A stretch of DNA of 64,000 nt from Clarkia xantiana subsp. parviflora (taxonomy: Eukaryota; Streptophyta; Magnoliopsida; Myrtales; Onagraceae). The translations under genes were made by a program, and so were the position numbers. The notes under the pieces are model-generated. The model ran no database searches and was not told where the DNA came from. It saw nothing but the letters and a program-made list of their open reading frames with translations. Positions 20,691 to 32,853 of this stretch are shown here, piece by piece. The stretch is from assembly GCA_036873135.1 (NCBI GenBank), contig JAPTYO010000004.1, forward strand, positions 40,085,105-40,149,104. The letters are read 5' to 3'. How positions within the stretch are numbered: position 1 is the stretch's first letter; every line of letters starts with the position of its first letter.

Positions 20691-23600
20691 TTATGGAAAT
20701 CATTGAGGAGATACTCTAATAGGCCTCCGCAAGATGGCGGATCCATCAAGAACGCACATCTTGGAACGCAAAAATTCAAACCGGGGGCGCGATAGAGGTT
20801 TAATTAGACCTTCTGCAAATTGGTATGTTGTTGGCACATGTAGAACTTTAAGAAGGCCCTTTTCACGAACAAAGTGAAAAACTAATTCAATATGCTTCAT
20901 AAGAGAGTGAAATACTAGATTAACGCAAACATATGTAGCACTAAGTTTATCACAAAGAATGACTGGCGGTTGTGGACATTTAATCCCAAGTTCATGTAGA
21001 AGAGTTGTTATCCATGTGACTTCAGATGTCGCAGCAGCGACAGCTGTGTATTCGGCCTACGTTGTGGATCGTGCGACGGAGCGTTGTTTCCGTGAACACC
21101 AAGAAATAGCATTTCCACCCAAGTAAACAGCATATGCTGTAGTCGACTTGTAGTCATCACGATCTCTCCCTAAGTTCGCATCAGAATAAGCTCGTAGATG
21201 CAAAGACAAAGACCGATGAAGATGTTACCCATGATCAATTGTGGATTTGAGATAGCAAAGCACCCGTTTTAGTGCAACCCAATGATTGATTGGCGATTCA
21301 GCTTATAGGATAGGCGATTCAGCGTATTGTGATAGGCGATTCAGCGTATAGGATACATCCGGTCTTATAAGAGAGAAATATTGTAAAGCACCTATGATCT
21401 GTCTATAATGCACGAGATCAGATTCAGGTGGTCCATCACCTAGTTTGAGTGACAGAGAAGATGTCATGGGAGTTCCGACTTGTTTGGCTCCTGTCATGTT
21501 AGCACGCTCCAAAATGGACCGAGTATATTGATGTTGTGTGAGAAATAATTCATATTTCGTTGGAATAACCTCAACACCGATAAAGTAATACAGGAGCCCA
21601 AGGTCTTTAAGCGAGAAACACTTTGATAATGCATTGATGAAGTTGTCAACGGCAACCGATCACTACTTGTGACAAATAAATCATCTACATATGCAAGAAA
21701 GTAGATGGTGATATGATCACGTTGAAATATAAATAATGAAGTGTCAGACAGAGAGTTCTTAAAACCATAAGCAAGCAAAAAAGCACCAAGTTCCTTGAAC
21801 CAAGCTCAAGGGGCTTGTGTGAGGCCGTTAATGACCTTGCGAATTCGGCATACATGATTCAGCTAAGATTCATCAATAAATCCTGTGGGTTGATGCATAT
21901 ATACCTCGTCATCCAACCTCCCTTGTAAGAATGCATTGTTGATGTTGAGTTGTTGAATAGGCCAATTTCAACCAAGGGCAATAGAAAGGACAACCCGGAT
22001 GGTTGTTGGCTTAACCACCAGACTTCACGTATCACGAAAATCGATACCCGGTCGTTGATGAAATCCTTTGGCTACAAGACGTGCTTTATACCTATCAATG
22101 CTTCTGCATGGTTGGGATCTTTGATAGCCTGAGAAACACATGTAGGCTCAAGTGCAGGTGAGATTGGTGCTTCGTTTCCAAGAAAAGCTGTTTCATATTA
22201 TTTGAGCACGAGTAGTCATCGGGTGAGTACGACCTAGTGGGGGAGGTGGAGATGGACTTACCTGAGATGGTGTGGCTGCATCAACACACTCGTGTTCAGT
22301 TGATTCAGTCCGTGAACTATTCGATGAAGTGAGCACAGGGGCGTGAACAGTAGGAGGTGCTGCTTGAACTTGAGAATTGGTTGCCGTATCACATTGTTCT
22401 TCTGTGGTGTTTTGCTGATTTGCCGTGGGCTCCATTGGGCTTGTCATGAGGTCTTCATGATTATGGGCATCAATAGGAATGATACCAATAGTTGGACCAC
22501 TGGATGGAGATACATTAGTAACAACAGATTAAGACGGATGGACACCAGGAAATGATGATTCATCGAACACTACATGACGAGAAATATACGTACGTTGCGA
22601 GACCGGATCATAGCATTTGCAAGAACTTTAATTTAGGGAATAACCAAGGAAAATACATGGACGCGAACGTTGATCAAATTTATTTTTTGCATAAGGACGA
22701 AGCCATGGGAAGCATTTAGACCCAAATATAGGATGTTTGGTATAGTTCAAGGATTTACCAAACAATAACTCAAATGGAGATCGATTCCCAAGTTCGGTGA
22801 TGGTAAACGGTTGATCAAATATGCAGCCGTTAGAATAGCAAAAGATCAAAATTTCCTTGGTTTTCGCGGTATGAAGTAAGCTAAGCTAAAACTTGTCTCA
22901 ACAATAAGACGGTGACGATGTTCGTCTATTCCATAATGCTCGGGTGTGTGTGAAGGTGTCTTAAAGTGACTAATGCCGTGTTTAGCAAGAAACATAGAAA
23001 TTTTTGTATACTCACCACCCCTATCCGAAAAGAGTGATCGTATCGGCCGATTAAAAAATTTCTCAACCACCGATTTAAATTGTGTAAAAACACCAAAGAC
23101 ATCTGATTTAAGCATGATTGGGTAAAGCCAGATATATCTACTGTAATCATCGAAAAAAATAACATAATAACGAAAATCATCAATAGAAGTAACTGGAGAG
23201 GGTCCCCAAACATCGAGAATACAAGTTCAAGCGGTGCAGAGCTATGCATACTAGAAAAAGGAAGTTTGTGACTCTTATTACAGCAACACGAGACACAAAG
23301 GCCTGTACGATTATGAAGACTAGACAACGAAAATTTATTTAGGATATATTTTAGTACCTTCTCGGACGGATGACCAAGTCGTTGATGTCAATCACCTCGG
23401 ATGCTCGGAGTCGTTGTTAACGCCAATGGACGACTAGCTCTAGGAGACGACAATTTATAAACTCCACCATTATTTGGTCCTCACATTAGTGGCGCCCCTG
23501 TGCTCATATCTTTCACCAAAAAAGAGTACGGAAAAAATTAAACAGAAACAGAGTTAGTCTTGAATAAATTTGACACCGAAATCAAGTTTTTAGACATATT

Positions 23601-24553
23601 TGGAATACACAAAACTGGTGATAACTTAAAAGTAGATTTTGCAGATGGCAATAAGGCAGAACCAGTGTGTGTGATCTGCAGAGGTGCTTCATCACCAACG
23701 GCGACAACATCGTGGCCTTCATATGGAGATGCAATCATGAGCTGCTCCAGATCAATAGTGATATGATAGAGGCACCCGAGTCCATGAGGCACTCGTTGTT
23801 GTTAGTCACAACGGGAGAAGCATAGTTGACCACGACATCAGTAGGAGGGTGAAACTGATAACAGGTCTTCGTTGTATGACCGGTCTTGTCACAATACTGA
23901 CAGACAACTCTTGAGTTGCGTCGTTGGTTTGCTGGGACACCACCATGGGACTGAGCAGAAAAACCACTAGAAGGACGTCGGGTATTCTGTTGCCGTGGGT
24001 GTTGCTGAATTGGACCTTGATGGGCGGGCCCACCTGAGTAGGTTCCACGGGGGGATGGCTGGCCTGCCATCTGCTGGCACCTCTTATCATAATGAGCAGT
24101 CACAGGAGCTGTGTCCACCACAGTTTCATGACGTCGGAGAAAACTTTCATGATAGACTAATTTATCATGAAGTTCCTCAAATGTAATTAGACTCTCCCTT
24201 GCTCTAATTGCTGCAACAATTTCCTTAAAATCCGGTCCCAATCCTTGTAATGCATATATGACAAGATCAATGTCGTCAAGAGGGGCTTGAATCATTGCGA
24301 GATCGCCAGCTATCGTCTTGAGAACTCGCAAATAGTCAGAAACCGATATATCTCATTTCTAAAGGTTAGACAGTCGTTCCTTCAATATAAGGATACGAGA
24401 ACGAGACTTATTCGCATAAGCTGGAATGAGTTTATCCCACGCCTACTTTGATGTGTGGGATGAGGCAACAATTGACATCGCCTGCTCGGAAGTAGAAGCC
24501 ATGATTGCATGAAGGAATAGCTTGTCTTGCCATTTCCAGAGTACAAATTCTGT
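20690..24553 (-). pseudogene. Copia-2, decayed gag-pol
   Basis: Fragments in the normal Copia order appear in several frames on the minus strand. Gag is at about 23735-24553 (LVIYALQGLGPDFKEIVAAIRARE, with a zinc knuckle near 23860-23910). Protease has DSGAS near 23790. Integrase is at about 22628-23330, with FSDRGGEY and a decayed last catalytic block. RT is at about 21494-22140, with YVDD near 21690, continuing at 21303-21512 (GTPMTSSLSL). RNase H is at about 20700-21150. Many stops and frameshifts show it is long dead. The gag N-terminus is cut at about 24553, where the CACTA-like sequence begins, and no 5' LTR is seen. Confidence 0.88.
21291..21352. repeat. Triplicated 15-25-bp motif in Copia-2
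   Basis: GGCGATTCAGC occurs three times in about 60 bases inside the decayed RT, a local slippage expansion. Confidence 0.75.
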
Positions 24554-25340
24554 ATGTTGCAATAACCCCTAAAATCGTTGCAATAACCCCTAAAATCGTC
24601 GTTATATGTATGTTGCGATGACAAATCGTCGCAATAGCCTTGTCACTGTAGACCCTTAGCAATAGGACCCTTAGCAATAGGACCCTATTACGACAAAAAA
24701 TAGCTGTAATCGCAATAAAGTGTACTTATTGCGAGGACGATTATCACACAAGTGCAACATTAGTTGTCGCAATTGATCTATCTATTGCAAGGATTTGATA
24801 ACCCTATTACGATGACACACTTAAAAATACTGTCGCAATAGGTACACAATTTGCGAGGATTTATTTATTATGTTACGATGACAAATTTTAAATTATCGTC
24901 ACAATTTGTATCCCTATTGAAAGGATTTAATAGCTCTATTGCGACAATACAGTTAAAAATATTATCGCAATAGGTACACATAATTTAATAATTCTATTAC
25001 AACGATAAATTTGAAATTATTGTCGCAATTCGTCTTGAGAATGTAATAACCTTATTGCGACGACACATAAAATTATTGTCGCAGCAAGTGTATCTATTGC
25101 GTGGATCTTTTAATTTATTTGTGACTAAAAAAATTAAAAATTTATCGCAATTGAGTATTATTCTTATTTTTTATTCACTTTATTGCGGCGACCGGCAGTT
25201 GTATTGTGATGATAAATTTTGAGCACGTTGCCGCAACAAATATTGTTAGAAATATATTACAACGATATATCATCCCAATATAGTGTTGTAATGTTTTGTA
25301 TTGTTGAACCTATTGCGACATATTGTTATCTCAATAAAAA
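24554..25340. repeat. Left subterminal repeats of the CACTA-like element
   Basis: Dense decayed copies of TTGCGACGACA and TTGTCGCAAT motifs. A 24-bp unit containing TTGCAATAACCCCTAAAATC is repeated at about 24557-24605. Confidence 0.7.
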
Positions 25341-26005
25341 TATTAATTTATTTATTACAGATAATTTGAAATAAATAGAAATATAATTATCGGATTAAAA
25401 TAATCAATATCATTATAAACATCCAGAGTTAAATATTATAAAAAAATAAATATTATAAGACCTAGAATATTCATATAAACTAATTAATTAACATTATTAA
25501 AGCCTAATAACATGCGAGCATGCAGAGAATGCAGCCATCTCTTCTGTTAGTCTTCCATGAAGCTCTTTTCAGCATCGTAAATTGCCATATTTCTCTTCCA
25601 CGCCTTACTTTCGGGTGTTCTACTGTTTTTCCTGGATTCATTAAGGCAAAAAGTATCAAAGATGTTAACCACGACAGCCATGCTTGGATATCAACCAATA
25701 AAGCTTACTACATATATTTTGATGGATAAAACCAAGTCTTTGTTTAAAGACACCAAGCAAGCACAAAAATGACATTGACATCACCGAAGGTTACCACAAA
25801 CAGCCAAAGGAAGAACATGAATTCTATGTTTTCGATATCAGTAGCAGACAAACGTTTTGTTTTCAATATTGTGTTTCCACAAAAACAAGAAGCCAAAAAC
25901 ACAAATTAACATTTATGTGCTTTTTCAGGTTCGTCAAATATATGGTTCGTATATAAGTGGGTCTACCATCATTAGCTAAAAGGGATGGGACTATAGTTAT
26001 GATAC
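25341..26005. other. CACTA interior, unidentified
   Basis: AT-rich sequence on the downstream side of the captured exon. A minus-strand stretch near 25500-25620 reads as protein-like sequence ending in AWKRNMAIYDAEKSFMED, which could be a second captured fragment. I do not recognise it. Confidence 0.3.
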
Positions 26006-26147
26006 CTGTGTGTACAAGAAGGTTCCGAAGATGGCAATGGCAGCTCTGTGGTCATTGACGGGCTGGACAGGAGTGCAGAAGATGATAATATAGGAGACAA
26101 TATACGCGTTTCATTGTGTTCCCAATGCTAGATGTCAATGGAGATAT
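26006..26147 (-). pseudogene. GPT: Captured exon of a plastid glucose-6-phosphate/phosphate translocator gene
   Basis: A single exon of a host-type gene lies inside the CACTA-like element. The translation contains SPLTSSIGNTMKR and then TPVQPVN...AAIAIFGTFLY. These match the last transmembrane region of plant GPT proteins, which exchange glucose-6-phosphate for phosphate across the plastid inner envelope. It is bordered by an acceptor (ATTTAG) and a donor (GTATC), so intron sequence was captured with it. It is 142 bp with a frameshift after MKR; a full exon would keep one frame. No other GPT exons are seen. The family assignment rests on recalled conserved motifs, not a search. Confidence 0.7.
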
Positions 26148-26334
26148 CTAAATTGTAAGAGTAACATCGTAATCATATGCGGTTCAACAAGCCGTCATTG
26201 GAGGACGATTTGGTTGGAAGAAAAAAAATGTACCACGTGAATCTTTCTTTGACCGACGTACATATCTAGAAGAATTGTACCACGTAAATTTCCCATGTCA
26301 CCCGCTGTTCTCTCCGATTAACCAGCACCACCGG

Positions 26335-26757
26335 TGTTGAAAAATGAAATCTTCACCGACAATAAATCACACAATTGTCAATGAAGCAATAGTGAAAGTA
26401 ATTATGTGTGGTGTTTATTGTCATGTTGTCAGAAGAAATATTGAGCAATTTAATATCAACAATGTCAGAAGAATTATGTAGCAATTGTCTAGGATAAAGT
26501 CTTCTATCATTAATGTATCTTTGACTTAGGCTACGGAAGAAATCTATTTATGTAGACAAAGTGAATGTAATGTGTGTGTGCTCAATAAAGGAAACTGAGA
26601 GCATATGTATGTCTGAGAGTAATACTAGCCAAAGTTGCATTTATCCATGTCATGTTCATCTTATTCATCTCCTTCCTCACATAATCTTTGTTATCTTATT
26701 CGTTAAGTTAATTCCGCTAACTTAGCGATTATATCCGAACCGAGTATTTTTCCAACA
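26335..26757 (+). repeat. Copia-3 5' LTR
   Basis: 423 bp, TGTTGAAAAATG...TTTTTCCAACA, abutting the primer-binding site. Confidence 0.95.
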
Positions 26758-26826
26758 GTGGTATCAGAGCTCAAAAGATCTTAAAGGGTCAAATCATCCC
26801 CACCAAAAACAAATTCCGACCGAAGC

Positions 26827-27651
26827 ATGTCTTCGTCAAATTTCTCTCTTTCATCTCCACCAATTTTTGGAGGAGAGAATTATGATTTTTGGTCCGTAAA
26901 GATACGAGCGTTTCTGATGGCAAACGACCTATGGGAAGCAGTTACGAAGGAACCGGAGAAGGAGATCGATGGAGAAGAAATTGATGCAGCCAGACAAAAA
27001 ATTCTAAAGGAGCAGATGTTGAAGGATGTCCGAGCAATTACCGTCATCCACTCCGCCGTCACCGATGCCATTTTTCCGAGGATCGTTGGAGCCGCAACAG
27101 AAAAGCAGGCCTGGGATATCCTCCAAAATGAGTATTAAGGCACGGAGAAGGTACGCACGATCAGACTCCAGACCGCCAGAAGGGAGTTTGAAAATTTGAG
27201 AATGAAGGAGAACGAAAGTGTTCAAGATTACTCATCCAAATTGAGTGAACTTGTGAACCAGATGAAGTTGTATGGTGATGATACAAATGATCAAAGAGTT
27301 GTTGAAAAAGTCTTGATCAGTCTCCCAGACGAATTTGATCCGATTGTAGCGGCCATCGAGCAGTCCAACGACATCAAGACAATGTCTCTGACCGAGCTAA
27401 TTGGTTCTTTGCAAGCTCATGAGCAAAGAATAATTAGAAGGTCAGAAACTCCAGCTGAAGGTGCATTCGAGTCCAGCCACAAGTTCAAGAAGGGTGGCAA
27501 AAATCAAGGATTTGTTAAAAACGACAAAGCAAATTTTCCAGGTCCCTCTAAGGAGCCCGGGAAGACTGGAAAATTTCCTCAATGTATCACTTGCGGGAGG
27601 ACAAATCACATGCCGAAGGATTGCTGGCACAAAGGCAAAATGCAATGTCGA
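26827..27651 (+). pseudogene. Copia-3 gag
   Basis: Gag starts at ATG 26827 with a typical UBN2-type opening (PPIFGGENYDFWSVKIRAFL). It reads to a TAA at 27136-27138, where relatives continue in frame. The same frame resumes afterwards (ENESVQDYSSKLSELVNQMK) through a complete CCHC knuckle, [14 protein letters not shown], to a partial second knuckle, CRFCK. Apart from the stop the coding is well kept. Gag would form the particle that packages element RNA. Confidence 0.88.
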
Positions 27652-27941
27652 TTTTGCAAGATGTCGGTCATGCAGAAACAGAGGCAACTGAGATTTACTG
27701 CGATAGCAAATCAGCAATTGCTATTGCAAAGAATCCAATCAACCATGGGAAGACGAAACATATCAAGGTGAAGTATCATTTTATCCGTGAAGCTGAAAAA
27801 TCGAAAGAGATCAAGCTAGTTTATTGCAATACTGAGGAGCAGATTGCAGATATCTTCACCAAGGCACTTCCGAAGGCAAATTTCGAATTTCTGAGATCAA
27901 AGCTCGGAGTATTCGGTGAAACTTTCATGGAGGAGTGTTGA
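27652..27941 (+). pseudogene. Copia-3 RNase H remnant joined to gag
   Basis: Directly after the partial second zinc knuckle (VGHAE) comes the C-terminal half of Copia RNase H ([16 protein letters not shown]...[13 protein letters not shown]...DIFTKALPK). About 3 kb of pol is missing between the two. A one-base frame difference at the junction separates the parts. Confidence 0.88.
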
Positions 27942-28358
27942 AAAATGAAATCTTCACTGACAATAAATCACACAATTGTCAGTGAAGCAATAGTGAAAGT
28001 AATTATGTGTGGTGTTTATTGTCATGTTGTCAGAAGAAATATTGAGCAATTTAATGTCAACAATGTCAGAAGAATTATGTAGCAATTGTCTAGGATAAAG
28101 TCTTCTATCATTAATGTATCTTTGACTTAGACTACGGAAGAAATCTATTTATGTAGACAAAGTGAATGTAATGTGTGTGTGCTCAATAAAGGAAACTGAG
28201 AGCATATGTATGTCTGAGAGTAATACTAGCCAAAGTTGCATTTATCCATGTCATGTTCATCTTATTCATCTCCTTCCTCACATAATCTTTGTTATCTTAT
28301 TTGTTAAGTTAATTCCGCTAACTTAGCGATTATATCCCAACCGAGTATTTTTCCAACA
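27936..28358 (+). repeat. Copia-3 3' LTR
   Basis: 423 bp, about 1.4% different from the 5' copy by eye. Confidence 0.95.
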
Positions 28359-29172
28359 ACCGGCAACCACCACAACTGGAGCTCCTTCACGGCCAGATTC
28401 CGCATTAGAGCCACGCCGGTTTCCGCCGTCGATAGCCCAAAGTAAACAGAACGGTCGCCACAGTTGTATCCTCGTCTTTCTGCCTCTCTTCTGCAGCATC
28501 CACCTTCTCCAATCCGCCCGATCTCTTCTCTTGGCCAACCGGCATAGCGTACCTACTGTGAAGATTGATTGGTCGAAGCAACTGAGAACTGTTTGCATAT
28601 CGATTGGTTCTCTTACTGGTGGTCTCAGACAACTGGAAAGTGTTTGTTGTGGTGGGTGCTGTCTAAAGGAAACACCATATATTTTGAATTAAAAATAATT
28701 AAACGCGCATCATCAATTAATAAAAAAGATTTAGCAACAAAAATTAACTAAAAAAGAAAGTTATTAAATTGCTTCTTTTTATAGGGAATTTGCTGCGTGA
28801 TTAATTAATTTCTAAAGAAATAATATATTTATTCAATTAGCTCAATAGGAAAGTAATTAAATAGTTATTTTTTTTTTATAGTTGTTAATAATAATAAATA
28901 ACGTTATTGAAGGATAACAATTTGTTTTATTGTAAGGATAATTGAGTTTTTGCTAAATAAACAAGGGTAGTTGAGTTTTAACGTGATTAAAAAGTTCTAA
29001 CTTATTAATTTTCTAAAAAAAGTTTGATCTTTTAATGTAATTTGAAGAAACTTAAAATTATTTTCATTTAAAAAATATAAAAATGTGGTATTATAGAACC
29101 TATTAGACCGCTTCAAAATAAGTTCGACTTTTAGGGTATTAAGATTTTAAGATTTGGAGTTTTTGGGTTTAA
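28359..29172. other. CACTA interior, unidentified
   Basis: GC-richer sequence at 28359-28640, possibly further captured gene or leader sequence, grades into AT-rich sequence. No protein family is recognised on either strand. Confidence 0.3.
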
Positions 29173-29588
29173 GAGCATCCACAATGGTTTTACATAAACT
29201 GTATTCTTTAAAATTGACACGTAGACATTTATGTACACTTTAAGTAATACGTAAATTTAAGACACACGTAAAAAAATATTTTCTATGCAATCGTATTACT
29301 TAAACATATTCCTTAAATATATTTTATTATTAAATTTTTCAACAACCACCAATAAGATATTAGCATTAATTATAAAATGAATTAATTTATAATTAAAAAT
29401 TGGTTACGTAATACATAATGCATTACTTATATTTAAGGAATGCTTTATGTAAAAATATAAATTTACGTGTGGGTCCCATCTTTAAAGAATGCTATGTAAA
29501 ACCTGTAGATATATTTTGTTGCTTTACTTAAATAAATATGTAGGGGCCACGTTTACGTAATGTTTACATAATACCACTGTGGATGCTC
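29173..29588. mobile_element. Harbinger-like MITE
   Basis: A 416-bp element with terminal inverted repeats GAGCATCCACAATGG and CCACTGTGGATGCTC, flanked by the 3-bp duplication TAA. Non-coding and AT-rich. The TSD size suggests the PIF/Harbinger (Tourist) group. Confidence 0.85.
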
Positions 29589-29591
29589 TAA

Positions 29592-29850
29592 GGTACAGAT
29601 TTTAAGGTTTAAGGTTTCAATGTTTAGGGTTCAGGGTTTAGAGTTTAAGGGTTTAAGGTTTAGAATTTAATATTTAGTGTATTAAAGTTTAAGATTTCAA
29701 GAATTAGAGTTTAGCGTTTATGTTTACGGTATTTAGGGTTTAAGGCTTAGGATTTAGGGTTTGTATTAAAGTTTAAAGTTTTAAGGTTTATAAGAGTTTT
29801 AGGGTTCAAGGGGTTTAAAGTTTAGGGTTTAGAGTCTAAAGTGTATACTT
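29592..29850. repeat. Degenerate telomere-like TTTAGGG stretch
   Basis: Many imperfect copies of TTTAGGG and TTTAAGG. A weaker stretch recurs at about 30395-30530. They are too irregular to be a true interstitial telomere tract. Confidence 0.55.
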
Positions 29851-29929
29851 ATTTGATTTTTTATGCAAAATTAAAAAAATTGGTTAATTTTGAACAAATT
29901 TCAAAATTTTATAAATATAAATATTTCTA

Positions 29930-31744
29930 GATCATTTAGAATACAATTTATTGCGACAAATTGTCATCATAATTAGAAATTCAACATTATTGCAATAAAT
30001 TCACTTTATTCGGAGGATACTAAGTCATCGTAATAGATTACGTGTCATTGTAATTGATTTCTTGTTGAACTTGAGCAAAAAAAAAAAAAAAAAAATCCGC
30101 CAATAATTTATTATTGCGATAAGTAGTCGTCACAATTAAATATTACACAATATCACAATAAACTCATTCTATTGTGACTGTAAGAGGACCTACAAATATA
30201 TTTGGTGTCAACACAATAAAATTATTGGCATCAACATTTTGGTGAGAAAATTGTTATTGTGAGAACCAGTGTTGCAATAGAATAGTACAACTCCTGACAA
30301 CAAACCCAATTTTATTGCAAGGATATTATAATATAATAACGTGTTGTCGTAATTGGTTTGCCAAAAATGATTGCGCCAAGATTAAATTTTTTAATAGTTA
30401 GAGCTTTAGGTTTTAAGATTTAGAGTTTAATGATTAGCGTATTCATATTTTAGGATTTAGGTATTTAGGTTTAGAGATCAATGTTATAACGGTTTAGGGC
30501 TAACAACGTTTAAGGTTTAGAGTTTACAGTCAAATTTTAGACTTATTTGAATTTATTGGTGCAAAATTAACTAACTTTGGCTAATTTCGAAAAAAAATGA
30601 ACCAACTTTTTATGATAGATGTATTTGGAAATGTCTTAAAATATGAATAACAGTGAAAATTGTCGCCACAACTGGAACTTCTACCTCATCGCAACTAGAA
30701 ATTCTACATCATTAGGAGAATTGTTATTACGAGAACGCGTCGTCAAAATTATGCAAAATCCTAGCAATAAACTTTCTATTTTGCGGTGATATGCGGTTAT
30801 CGGATTAGATTTGCATGGCGTCGCACTTTGTTTTTGGGAAAATTTTGCGCCTAAAATTTGGTGGGAAATTTGTATAGCGATAAGCATTTGTCGCAATTGA
30901 ATATTACACATCATCGCAGTAAATCCATTATATTGCGACGATATATGATCCTAGCTATAGATTTGACGTCGTCGCAATTGTTTTTCTATAGATAATTGGC
31001 ACAAATTTTTTTGTGGGAAATTTTTTATTGCGAGAACCCGTTGCCACACAATTGGATATTCACAATCCGAGCAATAAACTAATTCTTTTGCGATGCTATG
31101 TACTCATCGTAATAGATTACGTTTCGTCACAATTGGTTTCCCGGAAAGGTTTGCGCCAAAATTTTAGTGGGAATTTGTAATGCGACAAGAATTCATTGCA
31201 ATTTGATATTATACATCATCTCAATAAATCTATTATAATACGAAAACATATTATCCTAGTTATAAATTTAGCGCCATCGCAATTTTTTTCCTATAGATAT
31301 TTTGTGGAAAAATATTTATAGCTAGAAACCGTTGTCGATTGGATATTCAAAATCTTAGTAATAAACTCATACTTTTGAATTTATATGTGGTCATTGCAAT
31401 AGATTACGTGTCGTCGCAATTAGTTTCACGAAAAAGTTTGTGGCAAAATTTTGGTGGGAAATTTGTATTGCGAGAAGCATTCGTCACATATGGATATAAC
31501 ACATCATCGTAATAGACATGATCTGTTGCGAAGATAAATGGTCCTCGAAATATATTTTTCGTCGTTGCAACACTTTTTTTATTGCGAAGACCCGTCATCG
31601 CGATTAAATATTGTGATGATGTTTTCGTTACTCCTACATTGTATGCGACAAAAGGTGTAATTCGTCGCAATAGACACGGTCTATAGCGATGACATAATGT
31701 CATCATAATAGTAATCGTAGCTATAGACCAAGTTTCTTGTAGTG
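29930..31744. repeat. Right subterminal repeats and terminus of the CACTA-like element
   Basis: Repeated motifs such as CGTCGCAATT and TTGCGACG recur every 60-120 bases in both orientations. The array ends in TTTCTTGTAGTG at 31744, the complement of a CACTA end. Confidence 0.7.
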
Positions 31745-31898
31745 AGTTTGTATGAGAGCTCGAATATGACTGTCGGTTTCGTCGGAATTGACTTCTCTAA
31801 AGTGATCACACCGAGACACCACATTTTAACAAATTTGAAACCTTGGACATTACAATTTAATATTTGAAACTTCATACACATAATTTTAACATAGACAA
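31745..31898. other. Spacer
   Basis: No gene or repeat recognised. Confidence 0.4.
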
Positions 31899-32853
31899 TG
31901 ATGTGGGAAAAGTCTCGGTATTCTTTGAATCAACGAGTTCTTGCGCCCTCTATCCAACAAATTCTCGGAATTCCCTTTCGAATCAACGAGTCTTTGTGTC
32001 CCATCTATCCCCTTCACGCTGCATCAGATTGGTATCAGAGCCGAAGATTCTGCACGATGTCGTTCCTTGATTGGCTAGCACCTGATCGTACCAGGACTGC
32101 GAATGTTCTTGATAATCCAATTTATGATGAGTACGCTGACGATGATGACATCACAACGATGATCGACCATCACTCCACCTTCCATGATCCTGGATTGATC
32201 CTTTCCCCAACTGCCAGGAGCGACTTCAAAGGCCTCTTGAACTCCGATTTCGGGTACAAGCCACAAGGGAAATTGACCCCAACATCGGCACCAAGACCAC
32301 ACTCGAACACCGCTTCACGTGAAATTTTTTATGATTTTGTGGCTGAGTGTATTCTTCTTCCTGCTTCCTTTTACTGGCCTTCGTTGCACAAGATTCGAGG
32401 GCGAATCTTATTTTCCCCGGAGAGAATGATGTGGGCAAAGTCTCGGATTTGGGCGTGCGAGTACAATTTTCCATTCGGAAACGGTGATCTAAGCAAGATC
32501 CATAGTAAAATATGTGTTTGACGTTTTTTGGCCAAATTCCTTCGTCTAGAGGGCCAAATTTGCAGTTTTATGTTTATTTCGGTCTTTTTTATAATTTGTC
32601 AGTTTTGTTTGGTGCTTTATTTCTAATTTCGTATTTTGTCCTAGGGTTAGAGTTTTAGACTTTTCTATTTAAACTTTGTTAGCCGTCATTTATATTGAGT
32701 TTATTGATATATGAAAAAAACTGAGGTTTTCCTTTACCTTGCGTCAAATTCTCGGTATTCTTTGAATCAACGAGTTCTTGCGCCCTTTATCCAAGAAATT
32801 CTCGGAATTCACTTTCGAATTAACGATTCTTTGTATCCCATCACGCTACATCA
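31899..32853 (+). mobile_element. TRIM-like miniature LTR retrotransposon
   Basis: A 955-bp element flanked by the target-site duplication GACAA (31894-31898 and 32854-32858). The 3' LTR (32427-32853, 427 bp) runs TGATG...CATCA. The 5' LTR (31899-32026) is only 128 bp because about 300 bp between two CTCGG motifs are deleted. A tRNA-Met-type primer site (TTGGTATCAGAGCC) lies two bases after the 5' LTR. The 400-bp interior has one open frame from ATG 32057 (MSFLDWLAPDRTRTANVL) with no resemblance to gag or pol that I can see. Confidence 0.88.

Larger units (their letters stand above)
26335..28358 (+). mobile_element. Copia-3, deleted non-autonomous Copia element
   Basis: LTRs 26335-26757 and 27936-28358 (423 bp each, about six differences) are flanked by the target-site duplication ACCGG (26330-26334 and 28359-28363). 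The tRNA-Met primer site TGGTATCAGAGC begins at 26759. Inside are a gag with one premature stop and the end of RNase H only; protease, integrase and RT are deleted. A short purine tract, GGAGGAG, precedes the 3' LTR. Confidence 0.95.
24554..31744. mobile_element. CACTA-like (En/Spm) non-autonomous element with captured sequence
   Basis: The right end, read on the minus strand, is CACTACAAGAAACTTGG, a canonical CACTA terminus. About 0.8 kb at the left and 1.8 kb at the right consist of repeated short motifs such as ATTGCGACGA and TCGTCGCAAT in both orientations, typical of CACTA subterminal repeats. No transposase is visible. The interior carries a host gene exon (26006-26147), Copia-3 and a MITE. 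A matching left terminus is not visible at 24554, so the left boundary is approximate and may be truncated. Confidence 0.7.

Noticed and set aside
25504..25698. Minus-strand 64-codon frame in the CACTA interior as a gene
   Set aside because: Too short, no recognised domain and no splice context; kept only as a possible captured fragment.
29592..29850. True interstitial telomere tract
   Set aside because: Units vary in length and sequence and do not form a regular (TTTAGGG)n array.
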